From assembly GCA_007126415.1 (NCBI GenBank), contig SLBH01000150.1:1-10156 (forward strand): a stretch of 10,156 bases of DNA, given 5' to 3'. This document shows, piece after piece, positions 7,596 through 10,156 of this stretch. The notes below the pieces were generated by a model. The model was not told the origin of the DNA. It searched no databases and saw only the letters and a list, made by a program, of their open reading frames with translations. The DNA comes from Spirochaetales bacterium (GTDB lineage: Bacteria; Spirochaetota; Spirochaetia; DSM-27196; SLAA01). Position 1 is the first letter of the stretch; every line of letters begins with the position of its first letter. The translations under genes and the position numbers were made by a program.

Positions 7596-8690
7596 CTATC
7601 GCTCATCACGATTCATAACATGCCCGGCGATCTCGCCGAGCGGTAGCTCCTTCATGACCGCACCGCGTTTGTAGGCCTCGTGCGGCATGCCGTAGACAAT
7701 GCAACTCGCCTCGTTTTGCCCTACGGTGTAGGCACCGGCTTCTTTGAGCTCGAGCATACCGGCGGCCCCATCGTCGCCCATCCCGGTCATGATGACCGCG
7801 ATCGCGTTCTTTCCGGCGTAGCGCGCGGTAGACCGGAACAGTACATCGACCGACGGGCGGTGGCGGCTCACCAACGGCCCGTCGCGCACCTCCACGTAGT
7901 AGCGCGCGCCGGCACGCTTCAGTAAGGTGTGACGGTTCCCGGGGGCGATGAGAGCGCGCCCACGAATCACGCTGTCGTTGTGCTCGGCTTCCTTGACGGT
8001 GAGCGCGCAAAGCTCGTTCAGGCGCCTGGCGAAAGCCGCGGTGAAGTTTTCCGGCATGTGCTGCACAATCACGATGCCGGGCGCATCGCCCGGGAGCGCC
8101 CTTAGGAACTCTCGTAACGCCTCGGTACCGCCGGTGGACGCGCCGACCACAACCACTCGTTCGGTTGTTTCGATCGCTGTGGGCGCCTTGGCGCGCGGTA
8201 TGACGGCGTCGGCGGTGAGTTTGGGGGCAATATCCCGCTCGGCCGGAGTGGCCTTCTCGGGCGCAATCTTTTTGACCTTCGAAAGATGCGCGGCCTTAAC
8301 CACATCGATGATCTCGACCTTCGACTCCTCAATGAACTGTTTCGCGCCCATCTTGGGTTTTTGCACGATATCGATCGCACCGTACTCGAGTGCACGCAGC
8401 GCGTTATCGGACCCGGCGCCGGCTTGCGACGAGCAGATCACCACCGGCAGCGGATGCTGCGCCATCAGTCGCCGAAGGAAGCTCAGCCCGTCCATCCGCG
8501 GCATCTCGATGTCCAGCGTGATCACGTCCGGCACTACTTTGCGAAGCTTCTCGGCCGCTACGTAGGGGTCGGATGCAGTTCCGACTACTTCTATTCCGCT
8601 GTCGGTCTCGAGAATCGAACGCAGTGCCTCGCGCACCACCGCTGAGTCGTCCACTATCATCACGCCGATCTTGCTCTTCAGTTCGTTCAT
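7596..8690 (-). CDS. cheB: Chemotaxis protein-glutamate methylesterase/glutamine deamidase CheB
   Basis: Removes methyl groups from chemoreceptor glutamates (and deamidates glutamines) when phosphorylated by CheA, giving adaptation. The product is 364 residues. The N-terminal receiver (about 8-125) has Asp14/Asp15, phosphoacceptor Asp60 (ITLDIEMPRMDG), Ser87/Ser88 and Lys111. A Lys/Ala/Pro-rich linker (about 135-175) leads to the methylesterase domain (about 178-358) with the catalytic triad Ser185 in GASTGG, His211 in QHMP and Asp307 in TGMGDDGA. All key residues are intact and the length is typical. AAAGGA (8702-8697) lies 6 nt before the ATG. It follows cheR by 23 nt and precedes the hybrid kinase by 20 nt, so it is part of the same transcript. 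CheR and CheB together imply methyl-accepting receptors with adaptation sites elsewhere in the genome. Confidence 0.98.
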   Translation of the reverse strand: MNELKSKIGVMIVDDSAVVREALRSILETDSGIEVVGTASDPYVAAEKLRKVVPDVITLDIEMPRMDGLSFLRRLMAQHPLPVVICSSQAGAGSDNALRALEYGAIDIVQKPKMGAKQFIEESKVEIIDVVKAAHLSKVKKIAPEKATPAERDIAPKLTADAVIPRAKAPTAIETTERVVVVGASTGGTEALREFLRALPGDAPGIVIVQHMPENFTAAFARRLNELCALTVKEAEHNDSVIRGRALIAPGNRHTLLKRAGARYYVEVRDGPLVSRHRPSVDVLFRSTARYAGKNAIAVIMTGMGDDGAAGMLELKEAGAYTVGQNEASCIVYGMPHEAYKRGAVMKELPLGEIAGHVMNRDER

Positions 8691-8713
8691 CCTCGATCCT
8701 TTATGACGATCCG

Positions 8714-9580
8714 TTATACAGGCTTCTGGTATACCGTTGGCGCTACCGAGAGCAACGGCAGCTCGAGCCCGGCCAGCGTTTCGGAATGGCCCAGCAAAAG
8801 ATAACCGCCCGGCACAAGGTACTGATACAGATGATGCAACAGCTTGGACTGATTGGGACGGTCAAAATAGATAATCACGTTGCGGCAGAAGATAATCTCG
8901 AACTGATTGCGAATATTGAAGTCGTCGGACATGAGATTCAAGCGATGCAGTCGAACGCGATTGCGAAGCTCGCTTTTCACCCGCACCGTCTTCTTGCTGC
9001 GATCCTTGTTCCGAAGTAGATACTTGCGACGATACGCATCGGGCACCGGGGCGATGCGCTCTTCGGGATAGATTCCCGAGCGTGCGCGCTCGAGCATCGC
9101 CGATGATAGATCGGTGCCGAGAATAACGTACTCAAAATCCGAATGCTGATTACGAAACTCCTCGAAGGTCATCGCGAGGGTATAGATTTCTTCACCGCTC
9201 GAGCAGGCGCTCGACCACGCGCGCAACGGATTACGCCGCGAGCGTCCCCAGCCGGCTTCGGCATACTGGCGTGGCAGGGCTTGCTGAAGCACAAACTCGA
9301 AGTGATCGGCCTCACGGAAAAAGTCGGTCTTGTTGGTAGTAACCGCGTCGATCATGTGCACCAACTCCGACTCGCGTTGATGGTCCGAGAAGACATGTTC
9401 GAGGTACTCTTCGAAGTTGCTCATCTTGAGCGTCCGCAGGCGTTTCTGGAGCCGAGACTCGAGCATAATCCGCTTGGTGTCGGGCATACGGATCCCGAGC
9501 TCGCTCTCTATAAATGTGGCGAGACGCCTGAACTGTTCGTCGGAAAGGCCGGTGCGCGTCTGACGCTGTGTGTCGCTCAT
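8714..9580 (-). CDS. cheR: Chemotaxis protein methyltransferase CheR
   Basis: Transfers methyl groups from S-adenosylmethionine to receptor glutamates, the counterpart of CheB. The product is 288 residues, the length of a minimal CheR without TPR extensions. The N-terminal helical domain (about 12-80) is followed by TTNKTDFFRE at 81-90, the SAM-binding AWSSACSSGEEIYTLAM region (121-137), GTDLSSAML (155-163), NLMSDDF (215-221) and FCRNVIIYFD (231-240), all CheR signatures. Its ATG overlaps the cheA stop as ATGA (9580-9577), so it is probably translated by coupling; the only upstream purine stretch is a weak GCAGAG. Nothing appears truncated. Confidence 0.98.
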   Translation of the reverse strand: MSDTQRQTRTGLSDEQFRRLATFIESELGIRMPDTKRIMLESRLQKRLRTLKMSNFEEYLEHVFSDHQRESELVHMIDAVTTNKTDFFREADHFEFVLQQALPRQYAEAGWGRSRRNPLRAWSSACSSGEEIYTLAMTFEEFRNQHSDFEYVILGTDLSSAMLERARSGIYPEERIAPVPDAYRRKYLLRNKDRSKKTVRVKSELRNRVRLHRLNLMSDDFNIRNQFEIIFCRNVIIYFDRPNQSKLLHHLYQYLVPGGYLLLGHSETLAGLELPLLSVAPTVYQKPV

Positions 9581-10156
9581 GTGTACTCTGCAATGGTGAC
9601 GGTGGCAAGTCGCTGGGTATCCAGAATGAGCGCAACCGACCCATCGCCGAGGATGGTTGCGCCGGAGATGCCGTCGGTCTCGCGGTACAGGCGCCCGAGG
9701 TTCTTGATGACGGTCTGATAATGGCCGATCACCTCGTCGACCACAAACCCGATTAAGTCGTCTTGATTGTGCACAACCACGATCTGCTCGATATCCGGGC
9801 GTTCCCCGGCCGCTTTGAAAACCCGCCGCAGCTCTACGTACGGCAACACCTCACCGCGGTTGTTGAGCATTCGTCGACCGCCGTCCAGCTGCCGTTGCTC
9901 CTTACGGAGCTCGATGCATTCCTCCACCGCCGAGAGTGGAACAACGTATTTGGCTCCGCCAAGACGCACGAGCAACCCGTTTATAATCGCGAGCGTAAGC
10001 GGTATCGCAAGCCGCATCGTAGTTCCTTCACCCGGGGCGCTCTCGATAGCCACCGAGCCGCCAAGCGCCTCGATCTCGCGCCGCACAACGTCCATGCCGA
10101 CGCCGCGCCCTGAGACATTGCTCACCGACTCGGCCGTTGAGAACCCGGGGGCGAAG
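9577..10156 (-). CDS. cheA: Chemotaxis sensor kinase CheA, C-terminal part only (gene continues past the window)
   Basis: The histidine kinase that couples receptor state to CheY and CheB phosphorylation. Only the last 192 residues are in the window; the open frame continues through position 10156, so the true start lies outside. The visible part begins inside the P4 ATPase domain (FAPGFSTAES, then VSGRGVGMDVV, the G2-type nucleotide-binding box, and GTTMRLAIPLTLAI) and continues into the CheW-like P5 domain (NGLLVRLGGAKYVVPLSAVEE to the C-terminus), which binds CheW and receptors. The P1 phosphotransfer His and P2/P3 are not visible. No receiver follows P5, so this is a plain CheA, not a CheA-CheY fusion. 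The stop overlaps the start of cheR by 4 nt. The operon promoter, and any cheW, cheX, cheD or cheY further upstream, cannot be seen. Confidence 0.97.
   Translation of the reverse strand, partial: FAPGFSTAESVSNVSGRGVGMDVVRREIEALGGSVAIESAPGEGTTMRLAIPLTLAIINGLLVRLGGAKYVVPLSAVEECIELRKEQRQLDGGRRMLNNRGEVLPYVELRRVFKAAGERPDIEQIVVVHNQDDLIGFVVDEVIGHYQTVIKNLGRLYRETDGISGATILGDGSVALILDTQRLATVTIAEYT

Noticed and set aside
7948..8565. A 205-codon plus-strand open frame opposite cheB
   Set aside because: Composition typical of an antisense shadow of a high-GC gene; cheB is unambiguous with all catalytic residues.

Overview
This window comes from a GC-rich bacterial genome (roughly 60% G+C by eye). It holds eight protein-coding genes and almost no spare DNA. 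The combination of a complete chemotaxis adaptation pair, a CheA tail with a typical P4/P5 sequence, a MptE/DUF115-like protein and a PpiD/SurA-like foldase suggests a motile diderm. A spirochaete is my best guess, but that is inference, because no rRNA or other definitive marker is present. No tRNA, rRNA, CRISPR array, insertion sequence or phage gene was seen.

Left part, plus strand (1-3250): a candidate sigma-70-type promoter precedes a two-gene operon. The first gene encodes a membrane-anchored, PpiD-like periplasmic foldase whose parvulin domain has lost its usual active-site histidines. The second, overlapping it by 4 nt and starting with GTG, encodes a 558-residue DUF115/MptE-like protein of the motility-accessory-factor type. 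It meets lepA tail to tail across a 34-nt, very GC-rich gap.

Middle, minus strand (3285-5087): lepA, the ribosome-associated GTPase EF-4, complete and conventional. It is separated from the next gene upstream by 109 nt, which contain a hairpin and a 10-bp direct repeat.

Right part, minus strand (5197-10156): a tightly packed chemotaxis/two-component operon transcribed leftward in the order cheA (3' part only; the gene runs off the window) - cheR - cheB - hybrid histidine kinase - single-domain response regulator. Gaps are -4, 23, 20 and 18 nt, so it is almost certainly one transcript. CheA would phosphorylate CheB, and CheR and CheB would set receptor methylation. The last two genes add a second phosphorylation branch: a kinase with an N-terminal receiver domain, HisKA/HATPase core and a C-terminal pseudo-receiver in which the phosphoacceptor Asp is apparently Glu, followed by a CheY-sized regulator that is its likely partner. 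The operon promoter and the front of cheA lie outside the window.

The most interesting items are the kinase-regulator pair attached to the chemotaxis operon, the apparently phosphomimetic pseudo-receiver, the histidine-less parvulin coupled to a DUF115 protein, and a strong excess of CTCGAG explained almost wholly by Leu-Glu codon pairs. I did not find clear evidence of a wholly new system; these are unusual variants of known families.
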